Of a DNA stretch of 64,000 nucleotides, positions 52,190-63,631 are shown piece by piece (within the stretch, counting starts at the first letter, position 1; every line of letters starts with the position of its first letter). The stretch comes from Xanthomonas arboricola (GTDB taxonomy: Bacteria > Pseudomonadota > Gammaproteobacteria > Xanthomonadales > Xanthomonadaceae), in contig NZ_MIGY01000001.1 of NCBI RefSeq assembly GCF_002940665.1, positions 620,001 through 684,000 of the forward strand, written 5' to 3'. The notes below the pieces were generated by a model that saw only the letters and a program-made list of their open reading frames with translations, was not told where the DNA came from and did not search any database. The position numbers and the translations under genes are program-made.

Positions 52190-53656
52190 TTACAGCTCGC
52201 CCAGGCCGCTGGCGCGGCCGTCTTCGCCCACTTCCAGCAGACGCAGCGTGTTGGTGGCGCCATGGGTTTCCATATGCTCGCCGCTGGTGAACACCACGCG
52301 GTCGCCCGGTCCCATGCGCTCGTTCTCCACCAGCAGACGGATCGCCGCACGTGCGGCTTCGCGCGGGGTCAGGCCGCGGCTGTCGAAGCTGATCGGGAAC
52401 ACGCCACGCATCATCGCCATGTGGCGGCGTGCGCCATCGTGACGGGTGAAGGCATAGATCGGCATGTTGGAACGGAAGCGCGACAGATACCGCGGCGTGC
52501 CGCCAGACTCGGTCAGTGCAACGACACCAGCCAGACCGATGTGCTCGGACAGGAACATAGTCGCCATCGCGATCGCCTGGTCGGCGCGCTGCAGGTTGCG
52601 TTGCGCCGCTTCGAAATCGGTGTCGAACTCGAACTGGCGCTCGGCCCCCAGACAGATGCGTGCCATCGCTTCCACCGCCCGCACCGGATAGGCGCCAGCA
52701 GCGGTTTCGGCCGACAGCATCACTGCATCGGTGCCATCGATGACCGCATTGGCCACGTCGAGCACTTCGGCGCGGGTCGGGATCGGACTTTCCACCATCG
52801 ACTGCAGCATCTGCGTGGCGGTGATCACCACTTTGTTCTGCGCCAGCGATTCGCGGATGATCTTCTTCTGCAGGCCCGGCAATTCGGCATCGCCGATTTC
52901 CACGCCCAGATCGCCACGCGCCACCATCACCACGTCGGACGCTTCGACGATCTCGACCAGGTTCTCGATCGCTTCGGTGCGCTCGATCTTGGACACCAGC
53001 GCGGCATCGCAGCCGTGCTGACGGGCGATACGGCGCGCGTCGTTCATGTCTTCGGCGTTACGGCAGAACGACACCGCGATGAAGTCCACACCGATCTTTG
53101 CGACGATGCCGATCAGTTCCTTGTCGCGCTCGGTCAGCGCGCCCAGCGACAGGCCGCCGCCCTGCTTGTTCAGGCCCTTGCGATCGGACAGCACGCCATC
53201 GTTGAGCACGGTGGTGACGATGCGTTGACCCTGCACTTCGGTTACCTGCAACTGCACCAGACCATCGTCCAGCAGCAACACGTCGCCGGGGGCTACGTCC
53301 TGCGGCAGGCCGAGGTAGCTGACGCCGACCTGGTGCTGGTCGCCCGCAGGCGCGTTGGGGTCGGCCACCAGGTCGAAACGCTCGCCGGTGGTCAGCTTGA
53401 TCTTGCCTTCGGCAAAGCGCTCGACGCGGATCTTCGGACCCGGCAGGTCGGCCAGGATGCCGACTTCGGCACCGACGCGCACGGCCGCGGCGCGCACTTC
53501 GGCAGCGCGCTTGGCCTGGCCGGACGGGTCGCCATGGCTGAAGTTGAGGCGCACCACGTTGACGCCCGCCTTGAACAAGGCTTCCAGCACACCGGGCGGA
53601 TCCGTCGCCGGTCCGAGCGTGGCGAGGATCTTGGTGCGGCGTTGACGTTCTTTCAT
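52190..53656 (-). CDS. pyk: Pyruvate kinase
   Basis: A 488-residue glycolytic enzyme converting phosphoenolpyruvate and ADP to pyruvate and ATP. It starts MKERQRRTKILATLGPAT with GGGAGG upstream. Motifs: VNVVRLNFSHG, ILADLPGPKIRVERF, LVSKIERTEAIENL (active-site Lys and metal Glu), MVARGDLGVEIG, TATQMLQSM and DGTDAVMLSAETAAGAYP. The C-domain (allosteric region) is complete. Upstream, 53657-54000 is a 344-base G+C-rich gap before the HAD gene in which I see no feature beyond the expected promoter. Confidence 0.97.
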   Translation of the reverse strand: MKERQRRTKILATLGPATDPPGVLEALFKAGVNVVRLNFSHGDPSGQAKRAAEVRAAAVRVGAEVGILADLPGPKIRVERFAEGKIKLTTGERFDLVADPNAPAGDQHQVGVSYLGLPQDVAPGDVLLLDDGLVQLQVTEVQGQRIVTTVLNDGVLSDRKGLNKQGGGLSLGALTERDKELIGIVAKIGVDFIAVSFCRNAEDMNDARRIARQHGCDAALVSKIERTEAIENLVEIVEASDVVMVARGDLGVEIGDAELPGLQKKIIRESLAQNKVVITATQMLQSMVESPIPTRAEVLDVANAVIDGTDAVMLSAETAAGAYPVRAVEAMARICLGAERQFEFDTDFEAAQRNLQRADQAIAMATMFLSEHIGLAGVVALTESGGTPRYLSRFRSNMPIYAFTRHDGARRHMAMMRGVFPISFDSRGLTPREAARAAIRLLVENERMGPGDRVVFTSGEHMETHGATNTLRLLEVGEDGRASGLGEL

Positions 53657-54000
53657 GAGGGCCTCCCTGTAAAAGCCGCGAAACTTAACACACGCGTCAC
53701 CTACCAACGATGGCATTGCGGCATAGCCATCCTCGTATTCCGGCATGTCCTGTAGACAGTGCGGGACAGTACGTACGCCTTCCGCAGCGCGTTGGCACGC
53801 GGCGGGATGTGATGGGTGGGCTGCCACCCTAACGCGGCAGCGGTGAAGGTCGCACGGGGCGCAGCGGCGATCGGACGGCGGCGAACGGCCAGCGTGGCGC
53901 GGATGCTGCACCCCTCTCGCAACGTGCGCGTAGCGCCATCCACCGACGAGCGCCGGCCGCGCTCGCCTGGCGATGGGCGCAACTGCGTTGTCCGTCAGTC

Positions 54001-54648
54001 CTATGCATTGATCAAGGCGCGCAACCCGGCGGGCGTCCGTGCGATCGCACCGGCACCTGCGGCACGCAGCTCGGCTTCGTCGCCGAAGCCCCACAATACG
54101 CCGATGCTATGAATGCCGTGGTGGTTGGCACCATCGATATCCATCCGACGGTCGCCGATCATCACGCAGCCGGTCTTGGCGATGTCCAGGCGCCGCAGCG
54201 CTTCGGCGATCAGGTCCGGCTTGAAGCGGCGCTCGCCGTCTTCGCTGGCCCCGATCACGTCCTCGAAGCACGCACCGAACGGCAGATGCTCGACGATGCG
54301 GCGCGCGTAGCGCTCGTTCTTCGAGGTCACCACCGCCAGGCGATGGCCGGCGCGGTGCAGGTCGGTGACGACCTCGCCGATACCGTCGAACACGCTCAGT
54401 TCGGTCCAGCCCACCGCGTCGTACCGCCCGCGGTACGCCGCCAGTGCGCGCTGCACCAGCTCCGGATCTTCGGGAAAACAGTCGGTGAAGCTGTCGCGCA
54501 GCGGCGGGCCGATCCACGCGCGCAGGGTCTGCGGCGACGGACGCGGCTGGCCGACCTCGTCGAAGGCATGCACGATGCTGGCGACGATGCCCGGCTCCGA
54601 ATCGACCAGGGTGCCGTCCAGATCGAAGAACAGCGTGGCTGCACTCAC
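54001..54648 (-). CDS. HAD-family phosphatase (phosphoglycolate phosphatase-like)
   Basis: A 215-residue haloacid-dehalogenase hydrolase. Motif [12 protein letters not shown] supplies the nucleophile Asp9 and the acid/base Asp11. Motif II is VVTSKN, motif III the Lys in RRFKPD, and motif [12 protein letters not shown]. The helical cap between motifs I and II fits the Gph/PGP group. It starts at GTG 54648, whose GTGA overlaps the pgk stop, so it is translationally coupled to pgk. Phosphoglycolate is a plausible substrate but other sugar phosphates cannot be excluded. Confidence 0.88.
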   Translation of the reverse strand: MSAATLFFDLDGTLVDSEPGIVASIVHAFDEVGQPRPSPQTLRAWIGPPLRDSFTDCFPEDPELVQRALAAYRGRYDAVGWTELSVFDGIGEVVTDLHRAGHRLAVVTSKNERYARRIVEHLPFGACFEDVIGASEDGERRFKPDLIAEALRRLDIAKTGCVMIGDRRMDIDGANHHGIHSIGVLWGFGDEAELRAAGAGAIARTPAGLRALINA

Positions 54649-55820
54649 TTGCCGCGCGCCTGCAGCGCTGCCACCGCCGGCAAGGTCTTGCCTTCCAGAA
54701 ATTCCAGGAAGGCGCCGCCGCCGGTGGAGATGTAGGTGACGTCCTTGGCGATGTCGTACTTGTCCACGGCCGCCAGGGTGTCGCCGCCACCGGCGATCGA
54801 GAACGCCTTGGAGCCGGCGATCGCACGCGCCAGCGTCTCGGTGCCGTGACTGAAGGGCTCGAACTCGAACACGCCGACCGGCCCGTTCCACACCACGGTG
54901 CCGGCGCTGGCGATCAGCTCGGCGTAGCGCGCGGCGGTCTGCGGGCCGATGTCCAGAATCAGGTCGTCGGCCTCCACGGCCTCGAGCGACTTCACCGTCG
55001 CCTCCGCATCGGGCAGGAACTGCTTGGCGACGACGACATCGGTCGGCAACGGAATCTCCGCACCGCGCACCTTCGCATCGGCGACGATCTGGTTGGCGGT
55101 GGGAATCAGATCCGGCTCGCTCAGGGACTTGCCGACGTCATGCCCGGCCGCAGCAATGAAGGTGTTGGCGATACCACCGCCGACGATCAGCTGGTCGACC
55201 TTGTTGACCAGGTTGGACAGCAGCTCCAGCTTGGTGGACACCTTGCTGCCGGCCACGATCGCCAGCAGCGGCTTGGCCGGGTTGTCCAGCGCCTTGGCCA
55301 GCGCGTCGAGTTCGGCCATCAACAGCGGACCACCGGCAGCCACTGGCGCGAAGCGGATCACCCCATGCGTGGAGGCCTGCGCGCGATGCGCGGTGCCGAA
55401 GGCATCCATGACGAACACATCGCACAGCGCGGCGTACTTGCGCGCCAGCGCCTCGTCGTCCTTGCCCTCGCCGACATTCATGCGGCAGTTCTCCAGCAGC
55501 ACCACCTGGCCCGGCGCCACCTCCACGCCGTCGACCCAGTCGCGCACCAGCGGCACGTCCACGCCCAGCAGCGCAGTCAGGCGCGCGGCCACCGGCGCCA
55601 GCGAATCTTCTTCGGTCCAGCTGCCTTCCTTGGGGCGGCCCAGGTGCGAGGTGACCATGACCGCAGCGCCCTTTTCCAGCGCCAGCTTGATGGTGGGCAC
55701 CGAGGCGGTGATGCGCTGCTCGGAGGTGATCTGGCCGTTGTCGATCGGCACGTTGAGATCCTGGCGGATCAGCACGCGCTTGCCGGAGAGATCGAGGTCG
55801 GTCATGCGGATGATGGACAT
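54645..55820 (-). CDS. pgk: Phosphoglycerate kinase
   Basis: A 391-residue two-domain kinase that makes ATP and 3-phosphoglycerate from 1,3-bisphosphoglycerate and ADP. Landmarks: [61 protein letters not shown] and the C-terminal nucleotide loop [11 protein letters not shown]. Twenty bases before its ATG is a half copy of the GGGAATC repeat, in the orientation seen in front of cysI. The HAD phosphatase gene is coupled downstream. Confidence 0.97.
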   Translation of the reverse strand: MSIIRMTDLDLSGKRVLIRQDLNVPIDNGQITSEQRITASVPTIKLALEKGAAVMVTSHLGRPKEGSWTEEDSLAPVAARLTALLGVDVPLVRDWVDGVEVAPGQVVLLENCRMNVGEGKDDEALARKYAALCDVFVMDAFGTAHRAQASTHGVIRFAPVAAGGPLLMAELDALAKALDNPAKPLLAIVAGSKVSTKLELLSNLVNKVDQLIVGGGIANTFIAAAGHDVGKSLSEPDLIPTANQIVADAKVRGAEIPLPTDVVVAKQFLPDAEATVKSLEAVEADDLILDIGPQTAARYAELIASAGTVVWNGPVGVFEFEPFSHGTETLARAIAGSKAFSIAGGGDTLAAVDKYDIAKDVTYISTGGGAFLEFLEGKTLPAVAALQARGK

Positions 55821-55840
55821 GGGGTCAGCTCGCTAGGTCT

Positions 55841-55863
55841 GGGGAATGGAGAATGGGGAATCG
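55841..55863 (-). repeat. Half copy (right arm) of the intercistronic repeat, copy D
   Basis: On the minus strand this reads CGATTCCCCATTCTCCATTCC just upstream of pgk. It is preceded by GCTTTTT, as in copy C before cysI (GCTTTTTTCGATTCCCCATTC). No left arm is visible in the rest of the 309-base gap (55821-56129), which otherwise shows nothing recognisable. Confidence 0.65.
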
Positions 55864-56129
55864 AAAAAGCAGCCGGTACACGTGGCGCCAGTGTCTGGGC
55901 GCTGCGCGGATGGATGGCTTGGGACAGCCGTGGCACGCTGGCGTTGCGCCCGCATGCAGGTCGCTGAGATTGCAGCTTGCCTGTCGCGCATGTCGCTGGC
56001 CGTGCGGCTGGCGATGCGGGAGATGGTCGGTCGAAGACGACGGGCAATGCGGCTGCCTTGGCGACGGGGGGTGCCCATTGTCGGACCTTCGCGCCGCAGC
56101 GGCAAACCGCGGTGCGGCGCGCGCGTGCG

Positions 56130-57488
56130 TCAGGGGCTGCGATCGGTCGCCGAGCTGCGCAGCAGGCTCGCTGCGAAACCACCGACCAGCAGGGCGCCAC
56201 CGATCAGCAGCGCCCATAGCAACCAGCGCTTCCAGTCGCGCGGCGAAGCGGCCGGCTGCAGTGCGGCGTCGCCGGCCAGCGGCTGTGCCTGCGCAGCGAC
56301 GCTGGCCTGCGCCGGTTGCCATTGCGCTCCGCGTTCGCGGCGCAGTGCCTGCAGCATCGAGGCCAGCGGCGCGGCGCCACGGTGCAGCCGCGCGCTGCCG
56401 GCGACCACCGCATACGGCGGCTGCCCCTGTGCGAGGAACATCATCCGCTCCGGCTGGTAGCCCAGACGCAGCGTCGGCAGCGCAGTGCTGCGCCCCTGTG
56501 CGGCGAACAATCGCCACTGGCGATCACGCACCGGGGCCGACAGCTGTTGCGGTGGCGACGCGGCGGCGGTGCCAGTACCCAGGCGATACGCCAACCACGG
56601 CCCGGCACGTTGCAGCCACGGCGCGTCATCGGCATCGCGGCTTGCCACGGTCCATTCGACGGCCTCGGCCTGGCCGCCGCTGACATCGACCTGGGTGATC
56701 GGAAAGCGCCCAGGAAAGGCATACACCACTGCCTTGTCCTGCGCAGTGCCCGGCAATTCCAGCCACTGCGATTGCAGTGGCGCCGAGACGCCATCCAGTT
56801 CCGCATCGACCACGCGCAAGGCCGGCAGTTCGCCGGACACCGGCACGATGCGCAGATAGCGCGCGCCCGCGTCCAACGCGATGCGGCGCTGCTGCAGACG
56901 CTGCGCCTGGTTGTCCAGCGCCATCACGGTGGCATCTGCGGCGAGCAGGTGCCAGTCGCGCAGATCGTCGCTGCCTTCCACGCGCAGCCGGGCCTGCACC
57001 GGCGTGTTGCCGTCCCAGTCCAGCCAGAGCGCACGCGGACGATCGCGCAACGCGCTGGCATCGATCAGCCAGCTGCCCCCGCCATTTGCAACGGCAGCGG
57101 TGCCGGTGGCGAAGCGGCCTTCCAGCCGACGCACCGCGCCACTGGCATCGCGTTCGGCGATCAGTTGCAGATCGCCGTTGGCAGGCGCCGCACCGGCCGG
57201 CAGCGCGAACAAGGGCAGGCGTTGCCGGCGCGGCGCGGCGGCCGGCGCGGCATCCACCGGCAAGAGCGCGGCCGGCATTTCCTCGCCACGCGCATCGATC
57301 ACGGTGACATCGCCCAGCCCCGCGTCATGGGCGCTGCGATAGATCGCCGCGTTCAAGCGCAGCTGATACATGCCGGCGTCCGCGCCGGTTACCTGCAGCG
57401 GCCACTGTTGACGATAGTCCTGGCGCACATCGGCTGCCTGCGCCAGCAGCGGCACCAGCAGCAGCCATCCCCATTGCCTCGATTTCAT
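56130..57488 (-). CDS. DUF3999 protein, exported and membrane-anchored
   Basis: A 452-residue protein with a signal peptide (MKSRQWGWLLLVPLLAQA), a large periplasmic beta-rich region and one C-terminal membrane helix (WLLWALLIGGALLVGGFAAS). The beta-rich, jelly-roll-like composition (LRVEGSDDLRDWHLLA, GARYLRIVPVSGELPALRVV) suggests carbohydrate- or envelope-binding. Its start overlaps the DUF2339 stop (ATGA). The two families travel together in many proteobacteria, so they probably form a complex. The function is unknown. Confidence 0.82.
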   Translation of the reverse strand: MKSRQWGWLLLVPLLAQAADVRQDYRQQWPLQVTGADAGMYQLRLNAAIYRSAHDAGLGDVTVIDARGEEMPAALLPVDAAPAAAPRRQRLPLFALPAGAAPANGDLQLIAERDASGAVRRLEGRFATGTAAVANGGGSWLIDASALRDRPRALWLDWDGNTPVQARLRVEGSDDLRDWHLLAADATVMALDNQAQRLQQRRIALDAGARYLRIVPVSGELPALRVVDAELDGVSAPLQSQWLELPGTAQDKAVVYAFPGRFPITQVDVSGGQAEAVEWTVASRDADDAPWLQRAGPWLAYRLGTGTAAASPPQQLSAPVRDRQWRLFAAQGRSTALPTLRLGYQPERMMFLAQGQPPYAVVAGSARLHRGAAPLASMLQALRRERGAQWQPAQASVAAQAQPLAGDAALQPAASPRDWKRWLLWALLIGGALLVGGFAASLLRSSATDRSP

Positions 57489-60256
57489 GCCTGATCCTTG
57501 TCCACGCCATCGTCTCCGCCAGCCTGCTCTTCGGCCACCGGCTGGCGCGGCGGCGCCGGTGCCAGATAGCCCACCACGGTGCACAACAGGCCATAGGCCA
57601 CGAACGAGCCGATGCCGAGTAGATCGCCCAGATGCTGGCGGTCGACCAGCACCAGCTTGGCCAGCACCAGGCCCATCAACAACGCACCACCCAGCCACAG
57701 TCCACGCTGACCGCGCCGCGAGCCGATCACCCAGCCCAGCACGCCCAGCACGCTCCAGACGATGGTCAGGCTGGTCTGAGACAGAGTCGCGCCGATCAAC
57801 CCGGCATCCCACGCCACGCCACCCCAGTGATGCACGCTGTGCAAGGTGCTGCCGGTGATCAAGGCCCAGCCCGACACGCCCAGCGCAGTCACCCGCCACC
57901 GTTGCACGGCCAACGGCGCCTGCGCAGACCAGGCCCAACGCGCCAGCAAGGCCAGCACCGCCAGCTGCGCCAGCTCGGCCGGGTTGAGCACGGGCAGCCA
58001 TGGCAATGGCGCCGCACTCACCGGGTCCAGCAGCACGATCAACCAGCCGATGCCCAGCACCGCGAACACACAGCCCAGCAAGGCATTGCGTGCCCGATCG
58101 AAACCCGCACCCTGCGGCCACGCCAGCCACGGCCAGCGCAACAGACCCACTGCCGCCACGATCAGCCAGGGCGCGGCCAGCAAGGCGCACCGCCAGCCAT
58201 TTGCCAGCATGAACGTATCGGCCAGCCAGGCCACGCCCAACGAGGCCACCAGCGGCCACAGCAGCCACCAAATGAACTGTGCGGCCACCGCGCCGGCACC
58301 GTGCTGCATGCGCAGGCACCACAGCGCGCGCGTGCCTGCCACGGCGAACGCCAGCCAGGCCAGCGCCCCCCAATGCGCGAACGGTTGCGTATGCGCATGG
58401 CTCTGCCACAGCGCCAACGGCGCGGCCAGCGCCAGCCCGAACATCGCCGTCCACACCAGCGCCGTTGCCGGGCGACGGCGGTGCACCTCGGCTGCCAGCC
58501 ACACGCTGAGCGCGACAAAGCCCAACAGCAGATCCGGCTCGCTGCGCAGATCGCCGGCAAAGCGCAGGATCTCGTGCACACCGCACAGCGCCCACCAGCC
58601 CAGCCCCCACAGATACGCCACCAGCGCGCGGCGCGGCTGCCCCGCAGTGCGCAGGAACCAGGCACTGGCCCAGCCGGCCAGCGCAAGCAGCAAGCTGCTC
58701 ATGCAGGTGGCGTTGGCAACGGCCACCGCGTCGTAGCGCCATGCATCCACGCCGAACGCGACGCCGACCGCCGCCAGCAACTGCAACGCCACCCCGCTGA
58801 ACTGCGAGATCCGACGCTGCTGCCGCAGCCCCAGCCACAACAAACCGACGCCTTCGAGTGCGAAGACGCTGGCAGTGGCGCGCGCCGACAATGCCAGCGG
58901 CACCGCCAATGTCGCAAAACCGACCGCCAGCATCGCATGCGCCTGGCCCAGCAGGCGCGTGGAGGCACGCCGCAGCAACCAGCTGGCCAGGCCTGCGTAC
59001 AGCGCAGCCACCGCCAGCGCACACAGCGCCAGCGGCAAGCGCTCGCCATCCAGCAGGCGCGCCTGCAATGCGAAGGCCACCAGCGGGGTGCCGAACACCA
59101 GGCTACCGTCGATGAGCTTGCCCGCACTGCCATCGCCGCGACGCGCGTGCAGTACCGGAATCGCCACATACATGACGAAGAACAACAGCAGGAAAGGTTC
59201 GGTCGTGGCGAATTTCGCCGGGGTGTACTGCAGCGCGCCCCATAGCGTGCCGATGCCGAAGGTGAAGGCGAATCCGAGCAGGTTCAGCACCCGCCACGGA
59301 CGTGTCCAGGCGATCGCCACGATGCCGGCATTGAGCACTGCGTAGTACGAAAACAGCGCAACATGATTGCCGCTGCCGGTGGACAGCCAGATCGGCGCAA
59401 GGAAGCCGGCCAGCACGCCCAGTACCGCCAGCGTGCGCGAATCCTGCATCACCGCCAGCACGCACATGCCGGCAATCAGCACCACGCTGATGCCCATCGC
59501 CAGACCCGCGCCGAGCAGCCCGTACAACTTGAACGCGGCAAACACCGTCAGCAGCAAGCCGCCGATGGCCCCGCCCTGCAACGCCAACGCGAAGCCCGGC
59601 CGCTGCAGCCGTTGCTTCCAGCCGAAAACCAGGCCGGCGAGCGCCAGCACACTGATGCCGGCCAGCCGCAGTTCGATCGGCATGCGCATCCAGCCCTGGT
59701 CGCTGGCGTATTTCAACAACGATGCCACACCGGCCAGCAACACCAGCATGCCGACCTTGACCGGCACATTGCCTTCGGTGAACCAGCGCTTCACTGCGCT
59801 GGCCACGCGCGTCAGCGGGCCTGGCCCGGATGGGACGGCGTGCGCTGGCTGTGCGAACTCGGCAGGCGCAGCGGTCAGCGGCGGTGCTTGGGCTGCGCTG
59901 CGCGCCGGCGACGATGCGGGAGCTTCTGCCGGCAATGATGGCGGCACTGGCAGTGGTGCGACCGAGGCCGGCGTCGGCGCGGCTTGCAGATCTGCTGCGC
60001 GAGGCAGCTCAGGCTCGCCAGACGCAGACATGCCGACGTCGGACGTCGCGTGCGGCTCCCACGCCCCGGCAGGCGGTGGCGTGGGCGCTGACCTGTGCAC
60101 CGCCGCCGCGTCCGCGCCTCCGGTGTCGCTGGCCTGCCATTGCGCAAGCCGCTGTTCCAGCGCATCCACGCGCCGCCGCAGCCCGGCGATCCACACCAGG
60201 GCGATCACCAACCCTACCGGCACCGCAAGCAGCAACAGCACCACCAACACAATCAT
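57485..60256 (-). CDS. DUF2339 polytopic membrane protein
   Basis: A 923-residue protein. An N-terminal helix (MIVLVVLLLLAVPVGLVIALVW) and a short coiled coil (RRRVDALEQRLAQWQ) lead into a Pro/Ala-rich cytoplasmic or periplasmic linker (about 45-130). About 25 membrane helices follow, opening with the family block WFTEGNVPVKVGMLVLLAGV. Multi-span, linker and length match DUF2339. The function is unknown; its coupled partner is the DUF3999 protein. It lies between gapA and pgk on the same strand without an obvious metabolic role. Confidence 0.85.
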   Translation of the reverse strand: MIVLVVLLLLAVPVGLVIALVWIAGLRRRVDALEQRLAQWQASDTGGADAAAVHRSAPTPPPAGAWEPHATSDVGMSASGEPELPRAADLQAAPTPASVAPLPVPPSLPAEAPASSPARSAAQAPPLTAAPAEFAQPAHAVPSGPGPLTRVASAVKRWFTEGNVPVKVGMLVLLAGVASLLKYASDQGWMRMPIELRLAGISVLALAGLVFGWKQRLQRPGFALALQGGAIGGLLLTVFAAFKLYGLLGAGLAMGISVVLIAGMCVLAVMQDSRTLAVLGVLAGFLAPIWLSTGSGNHVALFSYYAVLNAGIVAIAWTRPWRVLNLLGFAFTFGIGTLWGALQYTPAKFATTEPFLLLFFVMYVAIPVLHARRGDGSAGKLIDGSLVFGTPLVAFALQARLLDGERLPLALCALAVAALYAGLASWLLRRASTRLLGQAHAMLAVGFATLAVPLALSARATASVFALEGVGLLWLGLRQQRRISQFSGVALQLLAAVGVAFGVDAWRYDAVAVANATCMSSLLLALAGWASAWFLRTAGQPRRALVAYLWGLGWWALCGVHEILRFAGDLRSEPDLLLGFVALSVWLAAEVHRRRPATALVWTAMFGLALAAPLALWQSHAHTQPFAHWGALAWLAFAVAGTRALWCLRMQHGAGAVAAQFIWWLLWPLVASLGVAWLADTFMLANGWRCALLAAPWLIVAAVGLLRWPWLAWPQGAGFDRARNALLGCVFAVLGIGWLIVLLDPVSAAPLPWLPVLNPAELAQLAVLALLARWAWSAQAPLAVQRWRVTALGVSGWALITGSTLHSVHHWGGVAWDAGLIGATLSQTSLTIVWSVLGVLGWVIGSRRGQRGLWLGGALLMGLVLAKLVLVDRQHLGDLLGIGSFVAYGLLCTVVGYLAPAPPRQPVAEEQAGGDDGVDKDQA

Positions 60257-60412
60257 CGTTTCCAACGCACAACCCCTGGGTCGGCATCCGGCCGAATGCG
60301 CGAACCATACAGGCTCAGGACGCATCTGGCAGCCAATCACTGCCTGAAGCGCAGCGACGCGATGCCGTTAGCGGCACCCGCACATGCTGGCCACATGCAC
60401 GCACATCCACCC

Positions 60413-60440
60413 AAAAAAAAACGCCCGGAACAACCGGGCG
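60413..60440 (-). terminator. Rho-independent terminator
   Basis: On the minus strand CGCCCGG, loop TTGTT and CCGGGCG are followed by nine T residues (60421-60413). It ends the transcript of the small exported protein gene at 60449-60919 and isolates it from the DUF2339 gene. Confidence 0.9.
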
Positions 60441-60448
60441 TCTGACAC

Positions 60449-60919
60449 TTATTCGCGGTAGCCGCTGTCGTTCTTGTTATGGATGATCCAGATCAGGTTG
60501 CCGCCGGTGTCCATCGACTTGCCGGCAAACACCAGGCGCCCCTGGCCCTTGTAGGCCATCTCATAACGGTAGCGGTCGCCACCGAAGAAGAACGGGATGA
60601 ACGCCTTGCCGGTCACGTAAGAACCCTGATCGTTCGGTTGACCAATCAGGTCGGTGACCTGCTTCATCGGCATGCCGATCTTCAGCTGGGTGAACTTGCT
60701 GTCAGGCGCCGGCTTGCCGGTGATCTCGCCTTCGTAATCGTTGACGCCCTTGACCGTTTCGCCGTAGCCCGCCTCGACGTCGGACGACTTGATCACCTCG
60801 CCATCGGCGTTCATCCAGGCCGGCGTACCGGCTTGCTTCTTCGCCGCCCAACTGGTCGACGGAGCCGACACCGCAAACACCACACCGAGCGCCAGTACGC
60901 CCGCCAGAAATTTACTCAT
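60449..60919 (-). CDS. Small exported protein, BamE/OmlA-like fold suspected
   Basis: A 156-residue protein with a signal peptide (MSKFLAGVLALGVVFAVSAP...WAA). The mature part contains FTQLKIGMPMKQVTDLIGQP then FIPFFFGGDRYRYEMAYKGQGRLVFAG. This is the G-M-x-x-x-x-V-x-x-L-G-x-P pattern of SmpA/OmlA (BamE) domains. No lipobox Cys follows the signal, so it is probably a soluble periplasmic protein rather than a BamE lipoprotein. The function is unknown. The ATG at 60919 was preferred to the open start at 60970. Confidence 0.7.
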   Translation of the reverse strand: MSKFLAGVLALGVVFAVSAPSTSWAAKKQAGTPAWMNADGEVIKSSDVEAGYGETVKGVNDYEGEITGKPAPDSKFTQLKIGMPMKQVTDLIGQPNDQGSYVTGKAFIPFFFGGDRYRYEMAYKGQGRLVFAGKSMDTGGNLIWIIHNKNDSGYRE

Positions 60920-61080
60920 GAGTTTTGTTCTCTCGATCCATGGAGTTCCCCGATCCTTCGTACACGACACGGGAACGACCGCCGTGCCCGCAAATTAGCG
61001 CACGTAGGCCTCCCAAAGTCCACTTCCCGTACTGACGACGACGCGGCGACGGTAGATGCACACATCACATTCCGGCAGAC

Positions 61081-61112
61081 ACAAAACAAAAGGCCCCGGC
61101 ATGCCGGGGCCT
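61081..61112 (-). terminator. Rho-independent terminator after gapA
   Basis: On the minus strand a GGCCCCGG/CCGGGGCC stem with a 4-base loop (61092-61111) is followed by TTTTGTTTTGT. It lies 25 bases past the gapA stop. Confidence 0.85.
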
Positions 61113-61136
61113 CTACGCATCGCCTGAGCGCCAGGT

Positions 61137-62888
<1,752 letters not shown>

Positions 62889-63512
62889 ATGCGCATGCGC
62901 TCTACCCTTCTGCTCGCCGGCCTGGCCGCCACCTTCGCCAGCGTTCCCGCACTGGCTCAATCCAAAGGCGACTGGACCGTTGCCGTCGGTGCCCACCAGG
63001 TCGCTCCCAAGTCCGATAACGGCCGTCTGGTCGGCGGCACGCTCGAAGCGGACGTCGGCAAGGACATCAAGCCGACCTTCACCGCGGAATACTTCATCGC
63101 CGACAACCTGGGCATCGAAGTACTGGCTGCGCTGCCGTTCGAGCACGACATCGCGCTGCGCGGCCTGGGGCGTGTCGGCAGCACCAAGCATCTGCCGCCG
63201 GTGATTTCGCTGCAGTACCACTTCAACAGCCAGGGCAGGCTCTCGCCGTTCGTTGGCGCGGGCATCAACTACACCCGTTTCTTCAGTACCGACACGCGCG
63301 GCGCGCTGGCCGGCAGCGAGCTGGAACTGGACGATTCCTGGGGCCTGGCGCTGCACGCGGGCCTGGACTACAAGCTCAGCGACCGCGGCGCGCTGCGGGT
63401 GAATCTGCGCTGGATCGACATCGACACCGAAGCGCGCCTCGACGGCAACCGCATCGGCACGGTCAACATCGACCCGCTGGTCTACGGCGTGGCCTACGTG
63501 CACCGGTTCTGA
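62889..63512 (+). CDS. OmpW-family outer-membrane protein
   Basis: A 207-residue protein with a signal peptide (MRMRSTLLLAGLAATFASVPALAQ) and an eight-strand barrel. OmpW marks: VAVGAHQVAPKSDNG, LGIEVLAALPFEHDI, LPPVISLQYHF, SPFVGAGINYTRFF, SWGLALHAGLDYKL and the end VAYVHRF with terminal Phe. Such barrels form narrow hydrophobic channels for small molecules. It starts two codons before an alternative ATG. The FNR-type box upstream suggests oxygen- or stress-responsive expression. A paralogue follows. Confidence 0.92.
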   Translation: MRMRSTLLLAGLAATFASVPALAQSKGDWTVAVGAHQVAPKSDNGRLVGGTLEADVGKDIKPTFTAEYFIADNLGIEVLAALPFEHDIALRGLGRVGSTKHLPPVISLQYHFNSQGRLSPFVGAGINYTRFFSTDTRGALAGSELELDDSWGLALHAGLDYKLSDRGALRVNLRWIDIDTEARLDGNRIGTVNIDPLVYGVAYVHRF

Positions 63513-63631
63513 CCCAGCCAGCGTGCGCGATGCATCTCTGGCACACTTGGCGTCCAGGGACGTGAATCCACCGCCGGAGCTGCGGACAGGTTGGTCACGT
63601 CGACCGCCTGTCCGACCTATCCGGGGATTCC

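Noticed and set aside
53657..54000. Small gene in the pyk upstream gap
   Set aside because: Open frames there have no SD and no recognisable similarity, and run into the neighbouring gene on the opposite strand.
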